A stretch of 64,000 bases of DNA from Eumeta japonica (lineage: Eukaryota > Arthropoda > Insecta > Lepidoptera > Psychidae), in the NCBI GenBank assembly GCA_005406025.1, contig BGZK01000741.1, forward strand, positions 1 through 64,000, given 5' to 3'. The position numbers were made by a program, and so were the translations under genes. The notes below the pieces were generated by a model, which was given only the letters and a program-made list of their open reading frames with translations, did not search any database and was not told the DNA's origin. Every line of letters begins with the position of its first letter. Position 1 is the first letter of the stretch. Positions 11,704 to 25,100 of the stretch are shown here, one piece after another.

Positions 11704-13262
11704 CGATTAATCATTTTAAATATCAAATTACATATATCTTATGTGACATTTTTATGTAAAATTTAAAAACATTAAAATGTTTTCGAAAATAAGCGTGCGC
11801 AAACATGGATTTGTATGTTTAAGTTCGTGTTCTATTAATTACACAAAATGAGAAATCAGGAAGAAAATAAATGGGAGATTTGCTTGTCATCGGAGTTGCT
11901 AAAATTGACGGTGACCGTTCTTGACTATCCAACAAAATATTGCGTGAACAACGCCGTTTTCTATTTGACCTGTATAATAATATGATTATAGAAATAAATT
12001 TTCGGTTATAAAATGCGCACTATATTTTCGCAAAACCTGAGATTAATGTACACTAATTTAATGAGTAAATTCTTATTGTTATTTTCTCCATAATTAATAC
12101 TCTTTACTTGGAACTAACAGAGTCATGCTAAAACTCACAAAATAATGCTAGACTAACGCCAACTTTGTTTCAAATGAATATCATAAATAAAACAGGACTG
12201 GAAAATTATTATTGAATGTTTGTTTTCGTATACGATATCGATATGGAAATAAACCCTTATTTGTCTGTTTTATAATATTCAGAACATCATACATAGTGTA
12301 TTTTTATTTCCTATAAATATTATAAATAGACATAGGTAACTTTTGTGTAACAATTACGCTTATCGTATAGAAATTATTAAATAGCCATTATCTTTTTTTC
12401 TTGTACAACACTATTTTGTGCTAGTTAAAACCTGCACGTCTGTAATATTTAATTAATTCACTCATTGCGGCCAGCGCCACTGACTGATATGTACGTCTTA
12501 CTTGATTTGGAACACTGCGCGGAACACAGTTTATTATGTTCTATTTTAATAATAGCGATCCGCTCCGGCTTCGCACGTATAGCAATAATTACCTATAGCT
12601 AGATACCTTCTGGTGGATAGATGGAAGCGGTCATGTGACGAAGTTTTAGCAGATATCTAGAGTTACGGTGCCTTACTACGCCCATAAAATGTATTAATTA
12701 AAAAAAAATGACACTAAGTCGCCAAAAAAACCAAAAATAATTCAGTTGATCCGATTTTGTAAGGAAAATAAAAAGTTGAAAATTCGTAAGGTAGAATAAA
12801 AAAAATATATGGAATTCATAAATTTTTATTTCTAAAATAAATTGTATGGAGTATTCGCCGCAGTGTTCTGTATTCTGTATTCGCAGTGTTCTGCGAATTC
12901 AGAATACAGAGAATACATAGCCCTTTTATTTAGTATTATAAACTATGTGTTACATATTATTGTTTCTGTTGTATTGAATTATGCGCATAGTTATGTATTT
13001 TGACAAGTTACAGTAATAGTTAAAAAAAATTGGGTAAAATTAGTAAAACCAGAAAAAGAACTTTAAAAGCCATTAGATGGCATTTACTACCTGGATATTT
13101 TTTTTATATTTTGATAGCAAAATGATTATGTACAGTATAACTCACGAAACTGCGGCTATGAATTGCCTGAAAATGATGGAATGCGCAGGTTTAATGCTCC
13201 CCGATCCCTGTTTCTTCTCCGCCACGTTTTAATTTTACGCCATTGCAACCACAAAGTACAAT
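11704..13262. other. Intergenic with one strong hairpin
   Basis: No gene. At 12867-12910 there is an inverted repeat with 20-base arms (tctgtattctg + t + attcgcag, loop tgtt, and its complement) and one T:T mismatch. The patch at 12548-12620 (tagcgatccgctccggcttc) resembles the head of a LINE-like tail. The rest is unassigned. Confidence 0.45.
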
Positions 13263-13263
13263 A

Positions 13264-14156
13264 GTATACAGGATGGATTGATCATGCATCTTTTCGCAAA
13301 TATTCATAATCTCCTTTTTAGAACAACTTTACCAACAACAAAAATAAATCTTTAAAAATATACTTATAAAATGCGAGCGCGACCGTCCATTCGCGGCACC
13401 ACGTGACGAACTCGAACTCTGCCCCGCTTTCGGACTTCGCTATATATTATCACAAGCTTTTATTTTTTAAAGAATTTATCTATTCACTTACTTACAAGTG
13501 ACACTGATATTCTCAGTGATGTCAAGGTGGCCGATGATGTTATTAAATTAGTCTCTGATTTTCCTCATGTGTTCTACTCATCTCTAAACAAAAACGGCAA
13601 ATTATCACGTGAATGATAACAGCAGGTAATATTACTCTTGGATTCGTAGGCTATTGACTGTCGGGATAAGATTTACTATGAAGTCTTAGAGCCGCAGCAA
13701 CGTCACCTCTGCAAACTCTCTTATAATAAATTATGTTTTCATATTCAAAGGCATTGTTATTAAACACTTGAATATTAATCATACACAATCTTAGATTCAA
13801 AAACGTCAATATCATAAACGTAACAATTTATAATTGTAATCTAACACTAATACTATCATTATAAAATATGTCTCTATCGTAAAAATTAAAAAACAACGAT
13901 TGAACGAAATACCTAACTTCTGCGCAAGTTCGATGCACTCGGCGCGGTTAACCGCAGGCCGCGCTTCGTACGTAACTGCAGAGATTCAGCATGACGCTAT
14001 TGTTAAGATTGTAAGATCGTGAAACATTAGTACATGTCTATGATTTTTTCTCAAAAACGGCTGCTTTATTGACTAAGGTTCATTTGGCAAAGTTGTTTTA
14101 AAAAAGAAGAAGATTACGAATATTTGCGGTAAGATGCATGATTGATTTTATACAGG
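13264..14156. mobile_element. 0.9-kb TIR element, copy 1 of a three-copy family
   Basis: The left end (gatcatgcatcttttcgcaa, then atattcataatctcc, then tagaacaactttaccaa) is the complement of the right end (ttggcaaagttgttttaaaa, then gattacgaatatttgcgg, then atgcatgattgatttta), giving TIRs of about 70 bp. The core 13490-13830 matches 35935-36335 and 43270-43645 in order, for example acatgtgtt(c)actcatctctaaacaaa and cattgttattaaacactt. Two GC-rich blocks sit just inside the TIRs (13375-13440 and 13920-13985). No transposase frame, so it is non-autonomous. Confidence 0.7.
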
Positions 14157-15040
14157 ATAAGGATGATGACTTTTCGTGATTTACTTCACAGCCGTAGACT
14201 TTCGTGCGATGTACTGTACTTTTGACACGAAGATAATAGACAAAAATAAATAATAAGTTATTTTGAAAAAAAAAGTTATGCCTAATACCAAAATCATAAG
14301 TGCAATTGAATTTTTTTTGTTCCTTTTCGAAAAAAAATAATATATATATAAGTCGTATAGAAATCCTCTAAAATCATTCAGTACATAACGACATAGAGAA
14401 GTTATACTATCTTTTATATGAGGATTCCTGAACAAAACATGACCCACGACGTGCATCGTATACTACGCAATGCGACTGTTTACATTGGACTGCAATACAG
14501 TATGGATAGACACAAAATTTCTTTTATTTAAAGTAATTTATTAATTTAACTTTCACGGCTATTCATATGCTAAAAAAATGTTTTTAAAATAGTCATAAGA
14601 CTTTAGACACGGAAAAATAGAAAGAAATAATTGTTAAAGTAATACTTATTTCTATGTAAAGGTCAATATTAATTTTTGGTAGGTATATTTTTTTATTGAC
14701 CTTTTACTATAATCTGTTTTGATTTCTTGTGTTTACAAATAATATACAACATAAACAAAATAAAATAAAATATGAATAATTTGACACTGAAAAAAAATAA
14801 TTCTAATCATTTAACATCATTTTTGTTACATTCTGAGTATAAAAATAATACTACTGGAACTACAAAAAATTGACACTGCTCCTACATGTTTTTCTTTTCA
14901 GGTCCTAATTCACCTATGAATATTTCTGACCAAAAAAATATTACAGTTCCAGAAACCAATATCGCATGTCTTAATTTAAGTGTTAACACTCCAGATTTTG
15001 ACTTCAGTACTCCGCTTTTCAACGTACCGTCTGTTTTTTC
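14157..15040. other. Intergenic, AT-rich
   Basis: No gene called. The + strand at 14895-15035 reads PNSPMNISDQKNITVPETN and on to STPLFNVPSVF, which is compositionally protein-like and may be a leftover N-terminal part of the broken gene that follows. An opening on the - strand at 14181-14456 is low-complexity. Confidence 0.35.
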
Positions 15041-15044
15041 TGTT

Positions 15045-15655
15045 GCAATACTGTTACGTAAATGATTATATTGCATATAAAAACTTTTTGAGAAATTTTA
15101 AAGATAAGATTGAAAAAAAATCTGTTAAAAGTAATGGAAAAATAATAACTGCCGTTTTTGATTTGCAAAAGTCCTATTGCTTACCCTCATGGACTAGTAA
15201 ATATATTTTACTACAAGAAAAAAATATCCTTGTTTAATTTCACAGTATTTGATATTACAAGTAAGTCTTGTTATTGTCATATTTGGCAATAAGTCATTGT
15301 GAAAAGGGACTCTAATGAAATATCTAGTAGCGTTTTGCAATTCATGAAAAAAAAATATGATCGAAGTGCTAAGTCTTTCTACTTCTGGTCTAATAATTTT
15401 TTAAGAGTAGAATCGTATAGTTTTTTTATTATATCTCTACATAGTAATTTACCGTGACATAGAGAATATTACCCACCGATTCTTTTGAGGTTGAACATTT
15501 GCAAAATGAAAGTGATAGCGTAAATGTAGTTATGGAATGGGCAGTCAAGAATAAAATTATATATACTCCTGGTCAATGGATCGATATTATAAGGTGGGCA
15601 AGTGGAAAATCGTATACGGTGCAACAAGAACGGTACAAGGAGTGATTTTAATTTA
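15045..15655 (+). pseudogene. Broken transposon-associated gene (DUF7869-like)
   Basis: Fragments appear in order but in changing frames. ITAVFDLQK is at about 15145-15171, FNFTVFDIT near 15234-15260, and CYCHIW followed by VIVKRDSNEISSSVLQFMKK near 15267-15348. VEHLQNESDSVNVVMEWAVK followed by YTPGQWIDIIRWASGK spans about 15491-15607. This order (AVFDLQ, YNFTV-D, KRG-NE, GH-QNE-DS, Y-P-QW) is that of a multicopy insect protein family usually found as repeats and known to me as DUF7869-type. At least two frameshifts and internal stops break it. The family name is from memory and less sure than the relic itself. Confidence 0.6.
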
Positions 15656-15869
15656 AAATAAAATAAAAAAAAAAATAATGTAATGTTATGAGCGAAAAAT
15701 TGAACTAAAAATACAAATGGCGAACAAACAATGTGGAGCCAAGTAAAGGAAGTATGTTTAAAAACATTTTTTTTTCTTCATTTTTCAGTTTTTCTTTATT
15801 ATTATCAAATTCGTGATTATTATTTTTGTAGTTCTAATAGAAGAAAAATTTCTTCAAATTGAACGCGTG

Positions 15870-16114
15870 TTTAAAAGGTTGACCGTTTATTTTTGACATT
15901 TGGTGTCTGACATTTGAATTTATTCTAATAGTGAAACAGAAAAATCAAAAACTTGATGAATTAGTGGCTGTTTTTTGGTTAAAGATCCTTTAGATTATGA
16001 TTGTATGAAGTATATAGTAATCATTATCGCCACAATAATCTTTATATAGCAGTTATTTCGCAGTCATGTGTTGATCGACGAGTATCGTGTAGATTCCGTT
16101 TGTTTGTGTTTGCA
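15870..16114 (+). promoter_or_regulatory. Probable promoter and 5' UTR of the ARHGAP19-like gene
   Basis: The 250 bases before the start codon hold a TATA-like tttatatagc at 16041-16050 and an initiator-like gcagtc at 16060-16065. The spacing between them is only about 18-20 bases, shorter than usual, so either element may be chance. No upstream intron is evident. The placement rests only on position and these weak motifs. Confidence 0.3.
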
Positions 16115-19100
16115 ATGGCCTCTACGGAGAATAACAATATTGAGAGATTAAGAAAAGAAAACTTGGAACAGTTTTTCACCTTAGTGCGTATGCATCTCTC
16201 CTTTATAGTGGACATTAATATAGACGAGTGAGTATTAGTATATACATGGGAACTACGTTTCTTACTTCTGCTTCTATTTATTTTTCGTGTTCTACACTTG
16301 ACTGTCACTATGCATTTCATTTCGAGTATTTAGATATTTCTATTTTACGTCTTTTCCAAATTTTAATGTTATTAAAATGTTGTTTTTTATTTCAGTGTTG
16401 ATAATTCAACAGACAAACCTAAACAATTTAAATGGAATTTTCATAGAAAAACAAAGAACACTTCTTGTTCAAACCAAAATAATTTAAGTAGTGTAAAGAA
16501 TTCAGATAATATTTCAATCACAGAAAAAGGGATTTCAAAAGTTAATGAATTAATTGATTTTCTGTCAAAAAAAGAAAGTAAGTTTATTAATTTTGTTGTA
16601 TTGTAGTATTCATAGATTTATTTTACAATTAATTGTTTATAACACATTAATATTTTGTAATATTTTACTAATATGTGAATGTTTGTATGTTCCGAGACTT
16701 GTTACTAAATTATACTTTAATGGCTGAACTGAATTAGCTAAAATTCTATAGTAATACACATCAGAATTTGTGTTTGAATCAGAGTTTATAATATATAAAC
16801 TATAATTTATAAACTTATTAAGTTTTGCGTATTGCTTGGCTTGTTTGATGGCAGAACAAATTCTTATGCCATTTCCAAGAAAAAATTTAATTCAGCTCAG
16901 ATTTGGAATCACAAGCAGAACCGGAATCAGGATCAGGATCAACAGTGTAACTGAGATCTAGCAGAGATATGTGTATTTGGTGTAAAACAATGGTTTCTTC
17001 TGGTAAAGGAATCAAGAATGAGGTTGAGATTAGGATTACAATTGGTAGTATGATCAGTTGATGTAAAACATGTAAGAATTCATTAAATGTTTAAGTGGTC
17101 AGAGCACAGGCAAAAGCTAGTATATTTGTTTAGCAGTTAATATTATTCTTTCAAGTTTTAGATATATTAAAGTGTATTGAATTCTTTTAAAGTTTTAAGT
17201 ACCTCAAGTAAAGAAAAAGTTGGTAAAGTAATATTTCCTCATTTCAGATATTGTACAGGAAGGCATTTTTAGGAGAACTGGATCACTTAGTCGTCAGCAT
17301 GAGTTGAGGATGCTTCTACTTTCAGATTCTGAATTGGGACTTGAACATGGGAAATTTTCAGTACATGATTGTGCATCAGTACTCAAAGGTTTTTTGGCTG
17401 ACCTACCTCAGCCACTACTAATGGATCAGTATTATCAAACATATTGTACATTGGCTGGTAAAGCTCTTATCTTATTACTTTAAGTGTGCAATTATTGTAT
17501 ATATATCAATATTTATTATTGCATGTGAATATAAGTGACTTTTAAGAGGTTAACTCAAGAAGTTATAATATACCCATGGTAAACTTGAAGGATGCTGATC
17601 AATGCTTTGTTGCTCAGGTCTTTATTCTTATTTGTTGTCAAATTGATATTCTACATCTACAAAAATATCTGTAGATGACATATATTTACTTTTTGTATCA
17701 TTTTGTTATCTATTAAATGTATGCATTTAGACATTGTATTTTTTTTATAGTACAATATCCACCAAGTGCAGAGTCATCAGAAGCAAAGTTACTAATGGCA
17801 TTGCAACTACTTTTTTTGTTGTTAACACCGTTGCATAGGAATTTTCTGCAAAGCCTGCTCAGATTATTGAAAGCTGCCGCCGACAATGAAACTTTGAATA
17901 GAATGTCACCAGATACTTTAGCCACAATGTTTACTCCACATCTCTTATGTCCAAGAAAGGTACTGTTAGGCACATTTATGGTTATCAGAATTTATCATGC
18001 TGCGTTCCTTGTAGTATTTTTCTTAATAAGACTCCTAGAATAATAAAGAATCTTTTTAAAAATAAATAATTAAAAGATGTAAGGTTTGCTGAGATTGAAC
18101 TGTAATAGATTATTATGTCTGGTTGTGAGTGAATTTTATATAATTTGTGTGTGCATCAATATTATGATAGTTAATTTTTTTTTAATGATAATGTTATATT
18201 TGTGAACTAGTTCTGAGTTTTCAGATTTTTTTATTGCAATGAATAATAGAATATTACAATGTCAATGAATTAATGTCACAATTCACCTAGATGTAAGAGA
18301 AAATGGCTAGTGTCGGTGCTCTATGATGTTTTATCTCTGTCATGCAACTGACGTGGTAGAAAATGACTATGATATATAGCGACATTTTGATGAAAAATTG
18401 ACGATACAGTAATCTTTTCTTTCTTCTCAGTATATATGATAATACTTGGTGAGCATTATATCATTGTGATCATTAAAATGAAAACTAACAGCTCGGAGTT
18501 ATGCAGCAAAATTACATAAAAGTCATGAAATCAATTTCAACTTTTCTAATGCATGTCCAAAGTGGAATATCAATTATCATTTGCTTTAATAATGGTGAAA
18601 TAAACATACTATATTAAAGTTTTACATTTTTGAAATGAAATCTTCTTAGGCACGCTGAGCACTTTATTTACTGGGTATTGAATGAGACTAAACCGTCATG
18701 CTCGGCTATGTAACACTCGTTTGGGTAAGTCAAGTTGAGTAAGCAAGAGAGAGAGATAGTCTATATATTTCTGCTATACTCGGCGAGCATTACATGGAAG
18801 AGTATAACGCATCAGTCTCATTCAGTATCAATGTAAACGTGGTGTGTTCTGTATCAATATGTTTTATTTAATACTTTATTTAATATTATATGCATGTTTA
18901 CATATGTACAGTACAATGCATGAAACTTTGCCGATGTGAAGTTCATCACAAAAGCGAAGCAATGGTGTAAAATAGGAACACAGCGGAGAAGAAGGAAAGA
19001 TCAATGAGCATTATACCTGCGTATTGTATCATTCGCACCCAATTCAGAGGGGCAAAGTTTTGTGTGTTGTACTGTAAATGTGGAAAAAATTATTGTGTAT

Positions 19101-22100
19101 ATGAGACATTATCTATCATCTAAAAACACATCAAAGCTGTTCATGGATTTTTTGAAATCAGCATTGGATTTTAATATGTTGAATGATCCAAATGAAAGCA
19201 CAATAAAATATGGAACAATAATTGACAGAGTTTTTTTTAAAATATATTTAGAAAATTTTCAACCAAAAATATTAATGTTATATTTTAGTGGCTATAAACC
19301 TATTGTTTAATTTTTAAAGTACAATATAAATGATGATTAGTCTGGGGTAAAATTTGCTTACTATTTAGTACAACTATAATTGTGTATACAGTGTTTCCGA
19401 TTCATATATGTTCTAACTTTTGAAAAAGAAAAGAAGGTTAATTTTATCGATAAAAATAAAATAAAGTAATTTTTTGTATGTTAGTTTATTTTCAAAGATT
19501 TTTTGAATATCAAAATCTTAATTTTCGCTAATCTGCACTTAAAAGTCTAAAAATATATTTTAAAAATTAATACAAATAACCTAACAATTTTTTGTCAGTT
19601 AGCTAAATTTGTTACCTTGAGGATGATCATAAAGATAATTCACATATTAATTTTTTTAGACAAAAATAAAATTAACAAAATGGTAAACATTTTTAAAAAT
19701 TCACAATTTTAATTTCCTGCTATGTATGTGTGTGTGCATGCGTGCGTGTGTGCGTGAGCGAGCGAGCGAGCATGGATGTATGTAAACCTCTTATAACATT
19801 TGTATGGCTTTACCGAAACTTTGGCATTCGAAAGAGTTCCATCAAACTTAGTTTTCCTGAAAATTTGAACCGATTCGGATCGATAAATTCCAACAGATTT
19901 AAAAGAAAACTATGATTTATTTTTTAAATTGTTTTTTTGTGGAATAAATTTTAAACGGCTTTACCTATCAATTCCAAAAACTAATCAGCTCTTAACATTA
20001 AAAAACCACGTCGATCGCCGCCGGGCCAGTCAAAATTCGATTCGTTTGAAAGATATCGAGAAAGAAAAAAATCACAAAAAGTGATTTTTAACCAAAATTT
20101 TGTACCTAATTAAACGCATGTTCTGAATTCTATTATAGAACTTAAAAACCTGCGTTGATTGTCGTTAGTTCAGTCAAAATCGATTAATTTGTTCAAGAGA
20201 TATCAAAAACAAAATACTCAAAAAATTCTAAAATCTGTATCAAATCAAATTCGCATTTTCAATATTTTTTACTCAAATAATCGCGTCAAATCCTGTGTAT
20301 TTTGGAGTGTTTTAAATTCGAAAATAGCGGGAAGTTCCAGAGTTGGCAACAAATGAATTGAAAGAATTTTAGTGGCTGCTGTTGAAATCCGAGATTCCCT
20401 GGGGATGATTCATTCAACTACGTCATCCGTCGCAATTATCGAGAGAATTGTTATATTTCATCCCTATTTTTAAACTTTATTAGTATTTATATTCATTTTT
20501 AAATCGATAGAATGAGAAATTTAGTTATTCCGACCAGGCGAAATAAAGTAATCAGAACATCAATTACATATTTTTTTTAATTGTTACAGATAAGAGTGCA
20601 GCTTTATATTTTATCACAATTTGTTATGAATAATATCTAGTTTCGAAATAAGAAAAAATGGAATATCCTTAATGACTTACTTTGTGAAATACAGAATTAT
20701 AAGGTCAAATGAACCAAAAAATTTTGGGTATTTTATGATTGTATTTTTTTTTTCAGCTTGAAAATTTACATTTGTGGAAAATATTTTAATACTAATAGAG
20801 AAGATACATTTCATTAATTAAGGAAAAAAATTAATCACTTTTTAAACTTTAAACACTTTTTAATGATTAATAAATGTTTAAGTATTCACTCGGAAATTTT
20901 GATAAATTACTTTTCAAAATCCATTATAAAAAACTAATCAATAAAAAATATTTGTTATATTTTTGTCAATAAAATTAGCTCTATTTTCTTTTTCCAAAGT
21001 TAGAACATACATGAATTGGGAACATTGTTTTGTAGATATTATTATTTTATGAATACAGAACAAAAAGAAAGTTTTATTTCATATTTATAATCTTGCTTTG
21101 ATGATTTTAACTTTTGTTGTGTGGTCCTAAGCATATGCCAGTTTTTTAAAATAAAATCAAAATAAAATAAAAATATATATTTGGTAGGTAATAGATTTAC
21201 TCTTGAAATACGTCATTATTGTATTCTTTTGGCATTTATGTAAATGCCAAAAAAATGTTAATAAGGGTCAAAATGCCAACCAGTACGGAATGGATGCTGA
21301 TTCACCCTGACAAGGAGGGATGGAAACTCTTGCTCAATGATACAGGATTTTATTAATTAAAGTTTAATATTTGAAAATTATGTGAAAGAACTTGATGGTC
21401 GAGGAGGCAAGGTATAGCCGATTGTTTTTATAATACTGCTTTCGATATAATTTTTCTGCTATGCATTGTATAACTTTCATACTCTTTAGTGTTCATATAT
21501 CCAAATACATATCTTTGTATCATTTCATAGTGGATTTTGTTTGAGTAATAAAATGTGGCAAATGTGCCTTTATCTATAATTAAGGGGACTATATAAAAAA
21601 TATATGAAAACTAAGGTCCCATGTATAGATAAATAGATTATAAAAATAATTACTAATTTTTAATTTTCAGGGGAAATTAAAATCACATTATGTAAAATTT
21701 TTATTAACATATTTCATTTTACATTCTAGTTGTCACCAGAAGCCTTCCATGCTGATTCATTAGCACTTGCACCAATGACAAGTTTCATGATAAGACACTC
21801 GGAGAAAGTTTTTGAACCCCCAAAACAATTGATAACAGATGTAGCGGCTTACTTTACTATAAGGGAGAGAAAGAAAATGTTATCGCCAGACATTGACTTG
21901 GATGAAAGTATTACTGATAGGTATGTTAATTAGTATTTTTTGTTATCTGCTTAAAAGTATTTTGTGTTTGAAGCAGTTTTATTAGCTTCGATAGTAAACC
22001 TCTTTACATAATTTTTACCTTAGATACATTTTTCAATTGCAGTATTTATTTTTGTTATTTTTAGAATGTTGTAAAAATTCTGTGGTTTTTGGCAAAAAAA

Positions 22101-25100
22101 TTGTGACAAGTAATTTCTTTAGTATTCACTAGATGTTAATTTTATGCTATCTGAATAGTACTGAGCTAAACAAAACAAGTGCTGATTTCAGTTCGAATCA
22201 GTTCAAATTTATAGGAAATCTAAGCTTGGTGAAATACTTGAGAACGCCATTTGTTTGGTTCCAATCGGTTAAGCCGTCCAAAAGTTATGAGAGGTTTACA
22301 TACACATCCACACACATACAACACACATACAGACACTATCGAAAAATTGTCAGGGTGGCTTTCCGTGACCTCAAAATGTCGAAATCTGATAAAATCTCTT
22401 TTCGGAAAACAGGGTAAAACCAATAAATTCCCGATTTTTGAAAATTTTCAATTTTCTTAGCAGTAAGTTTAAAAATAAACTTCACAATAATCCAGAGTAC
22501 TTATCTAAGCGGACACCTTTACTTCGCGTATTGGGTCGCGTTCCCTTCTGAGGAAGTAGGCGGGAAGGGTGACAAACCTCGTCGCCGCAATCGAGCTCCC
22601 TCTCCCCCGTGATATGATGGGAGTGTCCTGGACAAACCCAGGGAAGGATTCATTGGCAATTTTAGTACTCTCATGGGGTAATAATATTTAAATATTGAAT
22701 TTTAAATTGAATTTTGTGGATTTTAGAGAGAATAGGAGGAATAGGAACTAGGAAGGATAGGAGATTGAAGGTATATTGAAGTTTTGGGGTGGGAAGGATA
22801 GGGTAGAAGAATACTGTTATCCCTGAAAGGAGTAGTGAGTGGGACAGACAGTATCTCGAGGACTCTGGGTTTGTATGTCCATGTGTCTCTATGCAAAGCC
22901 GGACAGGCTTTGTTCAGTTAGACACCTTCTGGAGTGGTGGAAAGGTCGGTAAAGGGTCGCCCTAAAAAATCTTATGCACACCATATTGGTGGCATATTAA
23001 AATAGCGCCAAATTTTAAGCATCCAAAACCAATGAGCTTACATGAAAAAATTGATGGATGTTAGTGAAGCAAGAGAGAGATGCAAAAATTGTACCATGTA
23101 GAAATCTATAATCTCTGCCCAATAGTACACTAATTTAGCAATTCAATTTGTAAATAAGTGAATCTCTTTTTAAAGAAATTAATAGGTACTCATATATAAA
23201 TAGTATTTTGTATTATAATTTTTATTTTTGCATGTACTGGAAAATGCATAGATATTAAATATCTATTAAGAGAGCAAATTCCATAGAAATATATGGGAAT
23301 ATTTAGTATATGCTGCAATTTAGGGTTCAAAAGTCAAAGCATTTAGCTAACAGCAATTGAAATATGCTATTGGATAAAATTTTACCTTAAAGGTGTTCCT
23401 TTTAAGAGTTTACCATATTGATAAAATAATAATTTTAATTATTTACTTTTTGTTTCATCTATATTGTGAAATTACAATAAACATAGCCACTAAATATTTT
23501 GTATGTTATACTAGCTTTTTCCTGCAGCTCCACCTGCATGGACATGAATTGATAGATAATGTTATAAACCATGTTCTTGATTATGGTTCTGCTCTCGATT
23601 CCGATCATGGTTCTGGTATCGCTTTTGATTCTGATTCCAGTTTCAATCTAGATCCCATTTCTGCTTTTGATTCAATTCTAATAAAGTTATGCCAGAGGAA
23701 CCTATACTTTTATCCTGAAAACACACATACTACCACTATTTTTTTTTTATTTAGAAACGAGATCTTGAACTCTTGGTCTTGACCCTCTCCTGCTTGCGAT
23801 TTTGATTTTGGGCTGATGTTGAACTTGACCCTGTCTTGAGTATTGCTGTTGTCATTAACCAATTGGCAAAGTAAAGAATTCATTTTAAAATCACAAGAGC
23901 AAAGCGAGCCGAAGTTAGTGTCTTTATAAATTGTAGTTTATATGTAATTCTAATATATAAACTATATTACTGTAAAAAATTCAGCTAATTTTTTTCAGCC
24001 ATTAAAGAGTAATTAACAAACATCCAAACTTATAATCATATTAGTTAAAGTAAATGCTATCTCTATATATCAAAAATATTCACCCATAATTTTATTTATC
24101 AAAGTATAGCAGCGTTAGACTTTTATCCCCCTATTGTCAGGTCTTTCTGTCGTCTATCACTGACAACTTTAGTATTACCTAATGAAAATAAATATTTTTA
24201 ATTGATGCCAGTTATAATTTATTTTGTTTTTGTTTATTTTAATTATGATATTTCGTATCATATTCGGTTCATGCTATGGAAATATACAGTCTGTTGAAGT
24301 CTTAATTGATTATAATTTATTGTATGTGATATAGAGGTCTACGATAAATAGATTCATGGACAACCATTATAGGATTAATAATAAGTTTATGTATATCTAA
24401 TTGGGAAAATTGAACTGTTTTTTAATGTTTAAATTGAAAAATGTATTCAAATTCAGGACAGCAGCAAGTACAGTGTATACTTTTGTGGATCGTCGACGCA
24501 CCGGTGCCGAAAATGCATCAAACAACACTGATGCTGCTCTTGCGCAGCTCTATGCGCACATACAAGCCTTGCCAGATTCGCAACACAAGAGGCGACTTAT
24601 AAAACAGTTTAACCGTCAAAATGGATATGGTAAGGCCATAGTTGTTCTGTTTCCGATTTAGTTACCCATTGAAGATCAGGAGGCACTAGCTTCTGATAAG
24701 ATCTTTACTAGACTATTGAAAATTAATCAGTGTACTCAGTTAGTACACTGCTACTATCCCATTAATATTTTGATTGAATTGTATTTAATATATTTCTTAT
24801 AATAATTAATGTTATATTTATCACAGTTTTATTTTTCTAAAAAATAGGTACTCCAATCCAAATACAAAGGACGGGGAAAGTTGCTGGTTCTAAAAGTTTT
24901 GGTGAATCAATAAAAAGACATATATTTCATAAAGGATTATTGAACAGGACACCAAAAAAAATGGGTTCTGCAAGTATGATCAACAGCGTCGAAGAGGTAT
25001 TTCATTTTAAGTATTTGTCTTTTTTGAAACATAGCTATTTTGGCAAGATAGTGGCAGTTATATTGCAAATATGTTATTGACTTGGATAAGTAATTAATTG

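Noticed and set aside
23393..23782. 129-codon frame with repeated Asp/Ser
   Set aside because: Comes from the gattctgatt-type repeats of a LINE-like tail inside intron 5.
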